A stretch of 64,000 nucleotides of DNA from Rhytidiadelphus loreus. Lineage: Eukaryota > Streptophyta > Bryopsida > Hypnales > Hylocomiaceae. The DNA is taken from assembly GCA_947034895.1 (NCBI GenBank), contig OX344761.1:30144863-30208862 (forward strand). The letters run 5' to 3'. Every line of letters begins with the position of its first letter. Position 1 is the stretch's first letter. The notes under the pieces are model-generated. The model did no database searches. It saw nothing but the letters and a program-made list of their open reading frames with translations, and was not told the DNA's origin. This document shows, piece after piece, positions 1 through 10,327 of this stretch. A program made the translations under genes and the position numbers.

Positions 1-205
1 AGCCGAGAGACGGCCAGGTCAGTTTTTTCGGAAAAAAAAAGAAGAAGATATTTCACTTTGTTTCTCATTTTAAGAACTTTAAATTTTTTTTTTTTTTTTA
101 AATTTAAAAAAAAGAAATCTGACATCGGCGTTCTTTAATTACCGGAGGAACAGCGCCGGGAACGGCGCTGAAACAGCCCTCAAAATCTTGAAATCTCTTC
201 TAATG
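1..205 (+). mobile_element. CATTAG-family MITE, right part
   Basis: This is the right part of a short non-autonomous element cut by the window edge. It ends in CTCTTCTAATG, identical to the right terminus of the complete copy at 1953-2243. Just inside lies GCTGAAACAGCCCTC, seen in inverse orientation near the left end of the copy at 46828. A CCAGGTC half-hairpin sits near the start. No coding capacity is visible. It is inserted next to the 3' part of a TTAA-type element that continues from 206. Confidence 0.6.
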
Positions 206-328
206 GCTATCTCTTGAGTACATGTTGTATGAAAATTTCAAATAAAAAAACTAAAAATTCCATTCATAGCAAGTTGCTCCAAATCGCTATGTTGCCAAAA
301 ATGTAGTTTGAACATTTAGCAGGGCTAA
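206..328 (+). repeat. 3' end remnant of TTAA-type element
   Basis: This stretch resembles the last ~120 bp of the element at 62508-63424: a 'catgttgt...gaaatttcaa' block, then 'attcca', 'gttgc', 'ccaaa' blocks, then a degraded form of the terminal 'ggtcctttaggggttaa'. The rest of the copy lies upstream of the window or was displaced by the CATTAG insertion. Confidence 0.5.
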
Positions 329-1149
329 TGACTGACTTCCAGTTCAAGGCTAATTTGTGTGATGCTTTTACACAAAATTGGCACGGCTAGAGGAATGACG
401 TGGATGAAGAAGAGTAAGAACCATATCCTCACACATCCACTTTTAGCTGATTAAGGTGTCCATGTTTGACATATGGGAACCCTAAGTGTAGTAACTATTG
501 TAGGGCTTGCAATAAGGTGTTCTTGTGCCTAAATCAAGGATGTTTTGAAAAATTAATACCACTATGGCCCATGTCTATGCAATAGAAAAAACCATGAGCG
601 AAGACCATAAGTTCATTTCAATGTTCTTTTACTTCACTTTGGGGAGAGGCAGGTTCATGGACACATATGTTTATTTTCCCTATGAACTCTTTTTTTCTTC
701 CTACACATTCAATATAATCTTCCAACCCTTCTATATAGATGTCCATTGCAAAAAAATTCTTTGGGATTTTATGTAATATTTTCCACACCTTCTATATGTT
801 TTAACTCACTTTCTATATTTTTTTTCTACACTTGCTACATTTCAATTGTAAAGGAAGAAACTGATTTCTTCCTTATGTCCTGTGAAGGTGAGGTAGAAGG
901 GATTGAAACAAGGTGTGAGTAGCGGCCCCTACTTATAGGGACTTGACCGGGACACAATAAACTATAAGGGAAGCCCCTATCCCTACAAGCCAAGTCCACT
1001 CCATTTTTTCCATCACAAAGGGGGATATAAACTGCATGGGGACGTCAATGGAAGAACAAATTTGAAATAGACATGGAGGAAGGCAGAGGGGGCAAGTGGG
1101 GTTGGCAAGGCTCAACATGGTCCATGGAAGATAAACGATGGTGTGGCAA
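329..1149. other. AT-rich intergenic, no gene seen
   Basis: No conserved coding segment, RNA gene or clear repeat boundary was recognised. Short open frames of about 60-70 codons occur, but they are AT-rich, lack splice context and resemble nothing known. Confidence 0.6.
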
Positions 1150-1220
1150 CACTATAAGAAACACAAATTTTTTAGATGTCATAAAAAATAGTAGTGGGCA
1201 TTCACAATGATATAGAAGTA

Positions 1221-1669
1221 CACTAGAAGAAAAACATGTTCGCTACAACCGGCTAAAATGCAACTAAGTGTCCTATACAACTATCCTATGACTACTACCC
1301 TCTCTATTTGCACCAAATTCTTATGTTACTATTTGACGTCACTGCTTTACATCATTAGAACAATGTTTAGTTGCAAAGTAATTGTAAAATGAAGTTGATA
1401 CATTGTTTTAGTTGCAAAGCAGTCATAGAATGAAGTGTAGGATTATGAGGATTGGAATGAAGTTCAAATTTAGAATGAACGTGAGTTCTTCTCCATCCAA
1501 AATTCATCGTAGTTGTCAATGTGGACTAGTCCAAACTCTATGATATCCACCCTGTAGCTAAAAACAACTATGAAATAAGTAGAAAACAACTACAACCATA
1601 AAATGACAGTAGTTGTTCCTAAACCAGTTGCTCTTTGTAGTTGCAAAACCCTTCATTTTCTTCTAGTAG
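1221..1669 (+). mobile_element. Small CACTA-like element nested in a CACTA element
   Basis: The left end is CACTAGAAGAAAA and the right end TTTTCTTCTAGTAG, forming a ~11-bp inverted repeat. The interior is dominated by gtagttg / caactac motifs in both orientations near both ends, as in CACTA subterminal repeats. The right end lacks the canonical TAGTG and no clean 3-bp target duplication is seen, so the boundaries are approximate. Confidence 0.45.
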
Positions 1670-1952
1670 TAGTTAACTTTGATGTCATCTAAAATTCGTT
1701 ATAATAAATGGGCAAAAAATGTGCCAAAATTCAAAGAAACGCGACCCATTTTAGCTTGTTTTTTCCTAACACTGTAGAAGACAAGGGCTTTGAAACTCCC
1801 TACAATGCGGCATATGGAGTCCACATAAGTGCCATGCAGGCAAAGAGAGCCACGTGGGAATTTTTTTCATCTAGTCCATTCTTGATGTGGCACCTAATAT
1901 GGCGGTGGAGAAGTGACGTGGTAACCAATAAGGGTAATATGGCATGCCTAGT

Positions 1953-2243
1953 CATTAGAAGAGAAATGAGGCTTGTGAGAGACCTTCCGGCCATGGTTCT
2001 CCATGCTCTGAACCATGGCCGAACAGTCTAATTAATTAATTAAAAAATATATATATTTAAATTTTAAAATAATATTAAAATAATATTAATTTTTTATATA
2101 AAAATATTTTAAAATTAATTCATTAATGTAGTTCGACCTGGCAATCTCTGTGCCAGGTCGGACTTCTGGTTCTGCGACGTTCCCTCAGTCCGGAAACGTC
2201 GGAGAACTCGAGGTCTCCCAATGGCCTGAAAACTCTTCTAATG
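1953..2243 (+). mobile_element. CATTAG-family MITE, complete
   Basis: It begins CATTAGAAGAG and ends CTCTTCTAATG, a perfect 11-bp terminal inverted repeat that continues imperfectly to ~32 bp. Inside are a hairpin with arms ggccatggtt/aaccatggcc, an AT core with attaatt repeats, a second hairpin tcgacctggc/gccaggtcg, and a third weaker one around 'gacgtt...aacgtc'. It has no coding capacity. The flanks show no obvious target site duplication. It interrupts the CACTA element at 1150-2971. A close sister copy is at 54813-55121. Confidence 0.75.
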
Positions 2244-2605
2244 TAGCACACTTTCATGCCATTTAAGAATTTTAATATTATTTGAAATGTCAACTTCAAC
2301 ATCTAAACATTTATTGAGACATTAATTGGTGCATACGATATCCATAGGGCAAGGTCAACAAAAAATAATTATTTAAAATGAAATGAAATAAAAAATGAAC
2401 AAAAAAATTGTTGAATTCAACAAGAATAAAAAAAACTTATCATCTACAACCAAGAGTATTTTTGATGGAAAAATGAAGGGATTCCTTCACTAAAAGTTAG
2501 TGAGAATGAAGGGTGAAGACAATGTATTTATATTGAAATCCATCCTTTGTCCAGACAAAAGATATGGAATAATTTGAAAATGGGGGCAAGACTTCAAAAC
2601 ATGTG

Positions 2606-2705
2606 CACATTGTTTTAGACATTTGCTCATCATTTTTGACATAGGAACATTGTTTTCAACATTTGCTCGTCAATTTTGACATGGGGGCATTGTTTTAGAC
2701 ATTTT
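2606..2705 (+). repeat. 40-bp tandem repeat, 3 units
   Basis: The block 'cattgttttagacatttgct' recurs at about 2608, 2648 and 2688, giving a 40-bp period with a few substitutions. It lies inside the CACTA element and is probably a subterminal repeat block of it. Confidence 0.55.
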
Positions 2706-2974
2706 ACAATCAAAATGGATTTGCTCATTGATGTAGTAGTCTATGCTTTTTTAGAAAATCCAAAAAACATTAGTATGTCTTCAATCATGTCAAATAAAAC
2801 ATCAATGTCAATGATAGCATCAACTTGTTTTTATAGTAGTGTGGCAATGTTCACTGCAACGTCCACAAAAATCTACCTTTTCAAACTAGTTGCCCTTTGA
2901 AGTCTCCATGTTTTGTTAGACATCATACGTTAGTAGTCAAACCTAGGTAAAAATGCGGGGTTTTTATAGTGCAA

Positions 2975-4420
2975 GTGGGGTTAGGTGTTGGATGGAGCAA
3001 GGTGAATGCTAAAGAAGTATTCAAAGCAACAGAACAAGGTTGAAGAGGTTATTGAAGCAAGAAAATGGGCCTCCCAACATTGTTAGCTAGATATCCATTT
3101 AGGGTGTCAAGTTGACCGTAGGGCACCCCCATGAGTTGAGGATGGGGACCCAACCTTGGGAGGGTCATTTAGAGTGTCCATTAAAAACCACATGTGAACA
3201 AAACTTTGGACCCCATAAATATATTTTGAATTTTAAATATAAATAAATAAATAAAACATGAATAGATTTTCATACTTTGAAAGTTTATGTTTTGAATTAT
3301 TGATATTTTTATTTGTTATTAATAATTAGTTACAAATTTTTGAAGTAAAAAGATACACTATAGAACTGAAAAATAACTTTCACACCCCTATATTATATAA
3401 GAAAAAATTGTCTAGAAAATGAACAAAAAAATTCTAAAAATAACTCTCTATTGAAAGCTCATTTTGAGTTGAATATTGATTCAATGGTCATCTAAATGTA
3501 TTCTCTATAATTATTTAAGTTAAAAACATACCATTTTAGTTCATTTCGTATTTTATTTGAGTTGGAAATTTTTGCAATAGAAACCTATAGTCATTATTAA
3601 ACAATAATAAAAAATTTAGGTTGAAATTATAGTTTCTTAGAAACCACTTGTTTGTACGTGGATTGTTGTAGTAGAACTAAGTGCACCCTCCAAGTATCCA
3701 ATAAAAAAAATTATATTCCCATTGAGGGGGTACATGTTCACTCCTTGTATCAAAATTTCATGAACATCCAACCTAAATTGACTTCATACTAGGAACCTTT
3801 TTCAATTGTCCATTCGACAAACAATTGGCCTTTAGGGATTAAGTCATTTGCAAATACCAAATGCCTCAAATACCTAAACTATGAATGTAGAGGCTCAAAA
3901 AAGCTCTATGAATGTATACAAGGGTTGTTGGAACATTTTCACCCAATCATAGGATAATTCTAGAGTTGATCACGATTGTAGGCCTCTCCTTGAAGCTCAA
4001 TTAATTAATAGTATTGTGAATTCTAATATTCCCTCCTTTAAACTCATCCCTCCTTGTTATTGATACAATGATGCTAGCACTTGAGCGCATAGATGCAAGC
4101 CTAGCTTGAACCTCGTTGTAGGTATGTACTTACAACTATTTGAAGGTGTTTATAACATGTGTATCTATAACATAGGTACACTATAATACGAAAATAGTCT
4201 ATACATAGGTACCTATAACATAGATATCTATAATAAAAGAACTCAAGGTGTTTATAATATAGACACTTAGGTTTATAGGCTCATAGATTCTATGCTCACA
4301 TACTAATACTCCCCTTATGGACACAAGCACAACCAACCTTTGTCCTAATGAAGGGATAAGCTAGAAGATTTTGTTTGCATCACAATTCAAAAGCCACCTT
4401 ATTTGTGTCACTATGTATTA
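2975..4420. other. AT-rich intergenic with minor tandem repetition
   Basis: No gene recognised. Around 4120-4270 there is a loose minisatellite of 'tataacataggta'-like units. A GC-richer patch near 3060-3190 has no recognisable coding potential. Confidence 0.5.
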
Positions 4421-4822
4421 CTAGTGTACATTTGAAATGTAGACTACTAATACATAATGGTCATGAAGTGCAACACAGATAGTCACATGGTGCAAGTAGG
4501 GTCTCCTACCAAAACTCAAATACAATAGACTAGTGTGAAATGTACACTATTGATACAAAATGGTCATGAAATGCAACACCGATAGTCACATGGAGCAAGT
4601 AGGGTCTCCTACCAAAACTCAAATACAATAGACTAGTGTGAAATGTACACTATTGATACAAAATGGTCATGAAGTGCAACACCGATAGTCACATGGAGCA
4701 AGTAGGGTCTACTACCAAAACTCAAATACAATAGTGTGAAATGTACACTATTGATGCATAATGGTCATGAAGTGCAACACTGATAGTCACATGGTGCAAG
4801 TAGGGTCTCCGACTCAAACTTT
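4421..4822 (+). repeat. Tandem array, four ~103-bp units
   Basis: The phrase 'gtcatgaa' recurs at 4460, 4563, 4666 and 4764, so the spacings are 103, 103 and 98 bp. Each unit also carries 'tagtcacatgg' and 'caagtagggtct'. The units are more than 90% alike by eye, so the array is young compared with the surrounding decayed repeats. No protein-coding sense is visible. Confidence 0.8.
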
Positions 4823-4857
4823 AATGTAATAGTTTGGAAGTTTTCTTGAGTTGGAAG

Positions 4858-5142
4858 AGGGGCCTTAGAGCTAGCTTACATGCTCACCTGGTGGGCAAGC
4901 TTTCCGCTAATTCAAGCAAGAAGACAAAAGCAGCTCTACCGATGGTCTTGCCAAGGTGGGCAAGCAGGAAAGGAGGAGTTGAAGTTTCATTGATACCGGT
5001 GGACAACCTCATTGGTGGAGATTAGGAAATCTAACATGTGGGAATTTTTTATTGTCTCCATCTCCACCCATCGGGTCCACATGAAAGTGCAATGTCTATT
5101 TTTCACTGTAGAACCCGCCGATACATGTAAGGAGGCCCTTAG
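4858..5142 (+). mobile_element. MITE with GGGGCCTTA / TTACATG ends
   Basis: The left end carries 'ggggccttag' and then 'cttacatgctcac'. The right end carries 'acatgtaaggaggccctta', which pairs with it with a small offset. A related right end occurs at about 62035-62213, where the inverted sequence shares 'TTACATGCTCAC', a short variable stretch and 'GTGGGCAA' with this left end. No coding content is visible. Boundaries are approximate. Confidence 0.5.
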
Positions 5143-5890
5143 ACTAGAGAGGGGGGAGTCTACCGATCCTGTCGACAGTCCGAACTGGGTATCTGTTTGA
5201 ATTCCAGTTTTTCCACGTTCGTTCTGCATGTTTGGTAGATAAGTTCCTGTATCCCTAGCCTGGCGGCCCCCCTGAAGTGGGCTTGACAAATCGACCAACA
5301 CTCAAACCTCCAAGTGAACACCCTGACTGACTGACGTGACGTACGTACAGTGCGCACTTCAGTTGCTTCATGCAGTCCAGTAGGGAATTGAGTTATCTTA
5401 AACTTAAGTCACTATGATAGTTTGTCCAGCCAAAGACAGCTGCTCTGCAAACCATTTCCAAGAGTGGCGACACGTACAACACGACTCTTTCCCTGACATG
5501 GCTTTGTCCCATTCTCGCAGCAGCAGCTAACTTAAGTCGATCGAATCTCTCTCTCCGTCTCTCTCTACCTTATATAACTTACATATAAGTTAAATTTTCT
5601 GACAGCGGAAATCATACCCTAACTGGGCAGGGCATGTATTTTGGCAGTATAAACTTATATATTGAATCTGAGACAATCCTCCCTCCCTGTCTTGACGTGG
5701 GCAGAGTGGGGCACACTGAAGCTGACAACACACGAGCTAGAGGCAACACGAAGCAACTACCGAGCAGCTTGACCCGGTCTGGACTTCAATCGGAGCACCT
5801 TCCGGGAAGCTTGCGAAAGTTTCTCCCAGTCATTCGAGTAAGTTATTATATTAAGGCGAGTAAGGTAGTGTGCTCATAAACCGTCAGTTT
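5143..5890 (+). promoter_or_regulatory. GC-rich island: orphan promoter and possible first exon
   Basis: This island is clearly less AT-rich than its surroundings. It holds a CT-rich stretch, then TATATAA at 5571-5577, then a leader of ~230 bp with a small 81-codon open frame from 5634, then a near-perfect plant splice donor GTAAGT at 5838. The order CT-rich tract, TATA box, leader and donor is that of a plant promoter with a 5' exon. No matching downstream exon was found: the DNA after 5900 is decayed repeat. It could be the front end of a gene disrupted by insertions, or a non-coding RNA gene. The 81-residue frame resembles nothing known. Confidence 0.4.
5571..5577 (+). promoter_or_regulatory. 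TATA box candidate
   Basis: TATATAA lies immediately after a CT-rich tract in a GC-richer island, ~265 bp upstream of a strong GTAAGT donor. In this AT-rich DNA the string alone is weak evidence; the context raises it. Confidence 0.35.
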
Positions 5891-5919
5891 ACCAGCTGTT
5901 GGGCCTTTTCGATGGTTTT

Positions 5920-6740
5920 CGGATGCCTAAAAATATTTTCACTTATTTTTCACTTGAAGAGAAGTTGATGTGGGATGCAACCCAAGTGGTTTCATATTTT
6001 TCTGAGCATTTATGAATTACTTATGAATTTCCAAAGAATTCTGCCATAGGCACCTATTTGTGATCCTAGGCCTTGCAAAACCCACACACGCGCAGTCTGA
6101 AAAAAGATATGGTGTGACCAAAAACAAGCAATGAAGCATTGAACAAGTAATACTTAAGGTTCCTAAATGTGACCTTTACTAAACTGAAGCCAAGGAATCA
6201 ATATTGTCTTCACATACTTTGAAGTCCAATTCAAAGTGCTCTAACTTTTGCATTCGATTTTCAAATTCAATAAAACTTGTTGTAAAATTTGCGTTCTCTC
6301 TTCTAGTTTGTGAGATAAAATTTTCAGATCAATCCGAGTTATACTGATTTTTTGGGAGCCAATCGAAGTTCACAAGTTCAATTTAAGTTCACCAAACTGC
6401 ATCTGCTGGCTGCAGCTTTGGGGGCTTCTATCTCCTTCATTCTAAGTTTGTTTTCAGTAAAATTTGTTGGATTATGTTCCCCTTGAAGTCTAGTTATTGT
6501 GGTAAAATTTTCATGTCAATTCAAGTTGTTTTGAATGTTTGGGAACAATTCGAAGTTCTAAATCCCGACATTCTTCAATCACAGTGAACTTCGGCGGCTT
6601 ATAACTTCTTCATACAAGGTTCGTTTTCAATATTTTTTGTTGGAAAAGTTGCGCCTACTAGTCTAGTTTGTGTGGCTAAAATTTCATATCAATCCAAGAA
6701 TTAATGATTGACTGAGAATCATTTTAGTGAAAGGATGTTC
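5920..6740. repeat. Three degenerate ~180-bp repeat units
   Basis: Three successive blocks share the order 'gttttcaata', 'tttgttgga/gtaaaa', 'gtctagtttgtg', 'aaattttcatatcaat', 'gggaacaattcgaagttc'. They begin near 6235, 6430 and 6610. The stretch before them (5930-6020) matches a dispersed repeat also present near 48480-48660 and 53700-53830. Not coding. Confidence 0.45.
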
Positions 6741-7197
6741 AGCCATAAATTTGTTTCTTGCAAAAATGAAGCGAACACATGTCTTGTATCCACTCTTAGT
6801 TCAAAATCGACCCACCATGGCTCTTATTACACCATATGTGTAGTATAAACCAACATCTATCAAACCTTATTAAGCTCTCACATTATCAAAAGCCCATTTC
6901 AAAATTGCTTAGTGTCCATTTCAAAATTGCTTAGTGTCCATTTCAGAGCCTTCTACAAGGACGCTTTGAAGTTGCGGGTCGGAATTACAGACAACTACCT
7001 TACTCCCCAAACCGTCACTATTGTGCCGAGTTACAATTGTTAGACTGCTCGAATTTTCATATCTATTCTTGTTGGGCAAGTGAAAGGAGGTTCCAATGCA
7101 CCAAAAAATGTGACATTTGGATCCCATGTGCAAAAGTTATCAAGGGTCCAAGTTTTTTTGGTTGGATGCCCTAGAATCTTTTCTTTAATATACACTA

Positions 7198-7623
7198 GGG
7201 GTAATCACACCTTCTTCACTTTGCACTTGGAGAATGGAGAATGAGAAGTTGGTGAGGGTTTGGAGGAGCCAATGGGAAGCCACGGTGGGTGAAGGTGTGG
7301 CACCCCTAATAGATGTGTTGAGAGTGGAGAATGAAAAAAGTGGAGAAGCAACTTACCTAAACCTAAGATTAGACGTAAAGTTGGAGGAAAATCAGCAACA
7401 ACAAAGGTAAAGTGGCAATGAAAGGTAAAAGTGTAGAGCACAAAAGAATCTTCTTATGTGGATAAGTCTTCGGCACTCCCATTCTTCACCTCTTGAGGTG
7501 AAGACTAGGAGTGCGGAAGATATATCCAACTAAGTATATTCTACCAACATGAAGCCAACCCCAGGCCGCCACCTTTCCATTCTCCATTCTCCAAGTGCAA
7601 AGTGAAGAAGGTGTGACTACCCC
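7198..7623 (+). mobile_element. MITE with ~45-bp TIR, TA target site
   Basis: The left end, GGGGTAATCACACCTTC onward, is the inverse of the right end, ...GAAGGTGTGACTACCCC, over about 45 bp with one or two mismatches. TA precedes the left end and follows the right end, fitting a TA (mariner/Stowaway-like) or CTA (PIF/Harbinger-like) duplication. An internal hairpin lies around 7470-7525 with arms 'cttcggcactcc' / 'ggagtgcggaag'. No open frame encodes a transposase. Confidence 0.7.
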
Positions 7624-7638
7624 TATTATGTACATGTT

Positions 7639-7950
7639 CATTACATGTTTTTTGGCCTCCCTAAAGTGTCTTTTTAGGCTTGTTCCTATTGTTGGGAACC
7701 AACTAGTATTGTGTAAAATAAATAAATAATTATTTTTTTAAATCTTAAAAAAAAATTAGAAAACTAATATTTAAATTTCAAATTATTATTATTGTATTTT
7801 TTCAAAAATAATAATTAAATAATAATAATTTATTATTATCTGATGTGACAATCGCCATGCCACCTTTGTGGTGGAGTTCCCAAAATTCAGGAATGCAGAG
7901 GAACACAAGGGAACTTGCGGCCTTATAGAGCATTTGAAATTCATGTAATG
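7639..7950 (+). mobile_element. CATTAG-family MITE (CATTACATG ends)
   Basis: Its ends are CATTACATG and CATGTAATG, a perfect inverted repeat. The left interior 'ggcttgttcctattgttggg' matches the copy at 52587-52818 in order and spacing. The right part carries the degenerate family hairpin ('tgatgtgacaatcgccatgcca'). It is inserted in the right part of the TAAGGTGGGTAC element. Confidence 0.65.
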
Positions 7951-8021
7951 GGTTTTGGAGATGTACATAGAGTGATGGTGGTGGTTATATATAGGGTGTG
8001 ATTTTGGATGTACCCACCTTA

Positions 8022-9986
8022 CTTGGCCTTGCATTCCAAAAGAAGTGTTTGCCTTTGTTGTTGAAAAATGAAAACCTTGGATACTAATTTCATTGATCAT
8101 GACTATTGTGAATTTAAAGTTGATAAATTCCAAAGAGTCCAAATTTTATATCACCAAAATCAATGAAAACTTGATATGTGTTTGAATATTAATTGCAACC
8201 TACATAAAATTCGATTGAAAAAAGCCTCTATGTGACCTACTCAAAACAACCTAAAAAAACATGGGGGCTAATTAGGATACTTATTTGGAGATAGAAGGAG
8301 AATATGAAAAGTGCAAAATTGCTACAATAGTGAAATTTCAATGAAAGTGTCAATGTTACATACCTTATAAATTATGAATCAACCATAGAATCTACCGCAA
8401 AGCTATAGCAACCCATGTTAGCTTTTACATTGATTTTCACCAAAATTGCAAGTAGGGTGCTATAAACCGGTCACAGATGGGGGAACCCCTACCAAAAAAG
8501 AACCCTTCATTATACTATAAAGACCTCATTTTTTGCCTCAAGATTTGCTATTACAAGGCTTATTTACAAAGCATACAAATTGCAATTGCTCATAAAAAGT
8601 TCTTCAACTTCTAATTGTATTCAACTTTTATTAGACAATGTCGAAAGGGATAAATATGAGCACCTATATACTTAATCATCTCTACCTAAATATCAATATC
8701 TAAAATAAGTGCATGAATAGAAACTAAGGCTAATAGAAATATCATAGGGAAGAAGTCATTAAAAATGCATCATTTGTAAAAGTCTAATTTTCTACTTTTT
8801 TTCCTACTTAGTTGAAGTCAACTTCCATTCAATTGGAAAGTAAATGAAGTCAATACCAGTATATACTTTTGACAAACTCAATATGTTAAAAGTACCTATT
8901 TCAGACAATCCCATTGTAATGGCTTTATCGGGTGACCCGCATTAGAAAAGTACCCCCCATTGCAACAATATTGCATCAATATTATGCAATATTGATTGCA
9001 ATATTGATATAGTACACATTGTATATGTACTCAATACTAAAAAATTAGTTATTCTTGCAGAACGGATGCAATACAAATTACGTAGCTACTTAGTTATGAG
9101 AAATTAGCCAATTATTGCAATATTGCAACAATTAAAATTGTTGCAGTATTGATGCAATATTGAAAATATACCTATAAAATATTGAAAATTAGGCAATGTT
9201 GTCATATTGCAACAATTAATATTGAGAATTGAGAATTGTTTTGAATTTTAAAAAATTAGGCAATTTAAAATAACAAATTTATATTGAAACAATGTTGCAT
9301 AAGTACTCCAATTGCCCAAATCTCACCCTTAAGTTATTCAATTTCTCTACTACCATTTCCCCTTTTTACTTCTTATAAAAGTTGTTGGTTGGCATAAAGA
9401 AAACAGTTCTCCGTATCATTATAAGAATACTCTATCAAAACTATCCTATTAAATTTATTATTTTATGCAATCTTAATCAACGCACCAAATTTAAATTCGA
9501 AAAACAAATTTTTTATTTTTGATAAATTATTTTGTATACTCTTCATTGTGTTACATAATAATTGATTGAAAAATGTTGGTGATGGATTTTCAAATTTTAT
9601 TATGGAAACATTTAAGAATCATTTAAGAAACATGAATTTTCTCATTTTTCAAGAAACTTTGTGAAAAAAAATTCACATTACCCAAAAAAAAATTTACTCT
9701 AGAAAGAATACAATATCATAGTGTTGCCTTCCCAAATTTTATTAAATAGATATTTCTAAATTATAATTATATTTCACTAACAAACCTTTGTATTATGTCT
9801 GCTTCTACACGTTTGAGCATGATGGTTCAATTGGTTTTCCAAACCTAATTATAATTTTGAGATTTTTTTTGCATATATATTTTATTAGACTTTATAGTGG
9901 GGTTGCAAGACTCTTTAGAGGATACTAAGCAATGGAATTTTTGGGTTTAAACTTAATCATTCACAAATGTTTTTTAAACTTAGTAG
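8022..9986. other. AT-rich intergenic, low-complexity tracts
   Basis: No gene recognised. From about 8940 to 9300 the sequence is dominated by irregular repeats of 'gcaatattg' and its inverse, giving many small hairpins. A degenerate array, not a defined element. Confidence 0.5.
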
Positions 9987-10327
9987 AGTTTGGCGGACAT
10001 TTTGGCATAGCAACACAAATTTTTTCAAAAAACTTTGAACTATGAAAAATTGTAAAGTCATGATAAATTTCATCTTCAATTCTTTTTTTTAGATTTTGAG
10101 CCTCCAATCAAAAGTTATGAGCAAAGTTCAAAGAAGGGTTGAAAAGGACATTTTTGGGACATTTTCAAATATCCTCTCTAAAGATTGTCTATAAAATTTA
10201 ATTGGAGGCTCAAAATCTCAAACAAATTTTTGGAAATGAAATTTAACTTTATTTTTTACAACTTTTATTAGTTAAAATATTTTTGAAAAAAGTTGTTCTA
10301 CTATGCCAAAAAGGCCTCCAAAGTCTG
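9987..10327. mobile_element. Foldback element, ~340 bp
   Basis: The two halves pair along most of their length. 'agtttggcggacattttggc' on the left corresponds to the inverse of 'gccaaaaaggcctccaaagt' on the right, and 'agattttgagcctccaat' (about 10091) is the exact inverse of 'attggaggctcaaaatct' (about 10202). The loop of ~95 bp contains 'gggacattttcaaatatcct'. It would transcribe into a long hairpin RNA. No coding content. Confidence 0.6.

Larger units (their letters stand above)
1150..2971 (+). mobile_element. Non-autonomous CACTA element, TSD CAA
   Basis: The left terminus is CACTATAAGAAACACAAAT. The right terminus, read inverted, is CACTATAAAAACCCC. The three bases before the element (1147-1149, caa) are repeated right after it (2972-2974, caa), the 3-bp target duplication of the CACTA (En/Spm) superfamily. 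Internal blocks match the left arm of the larger CACTA element at 10852: 'gccac..aagtgccac', 'gtggcac', 'aagaatttaata', and repeated gacatc/tagatgtc subterminal motifs. No transposase is present. A CATTAG MITE (1953-2243) and probably a second small CACTA-like element (1221-1669) are inserted in it. Confidence 0.72.
6998..8021 (+). mobile_element. TAAGGTGGGTAC-family element split by two MITEs
   Basis: The left part carries 'ccccaaaccgtcac' and the family block 'agtgaaaggaggttcca', 'atgcaccaaa', 'acatttgga', 'tgcaaaagtta'. The right end carries 'gagatgtaca', 'gagtgatgg', 'ggtgtgattttgga' and terminates TGTACCCACCTTA, the inverse of the left end of sister copies. Comparison with the copies at 16227-16512 and 51535-51770 shows the middle was opened twice, by 7198-7623 and by 7639-7950. 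Non-coding. Confidence 0.6.

Noticed and set aside
1708..2031. 107-codon open frame on the plus strand
   Set aside because: It runs through CACTA arm sequence into a CATTAG MITE; its codons follow repeat boundaries, not a gene.
4421..4822. CRISPR-like array
   Set aside because: Units are contiguous 103-bp tandem repeats without unique spacers, in a eukaryotic context.
7789..8142. 117-codon open frame on the minus strand
   Set aside because: It crosses the boundary of the CATTAG MITE at 7639-7950 and the host repeat; it is low in complexity and resembles no protein.
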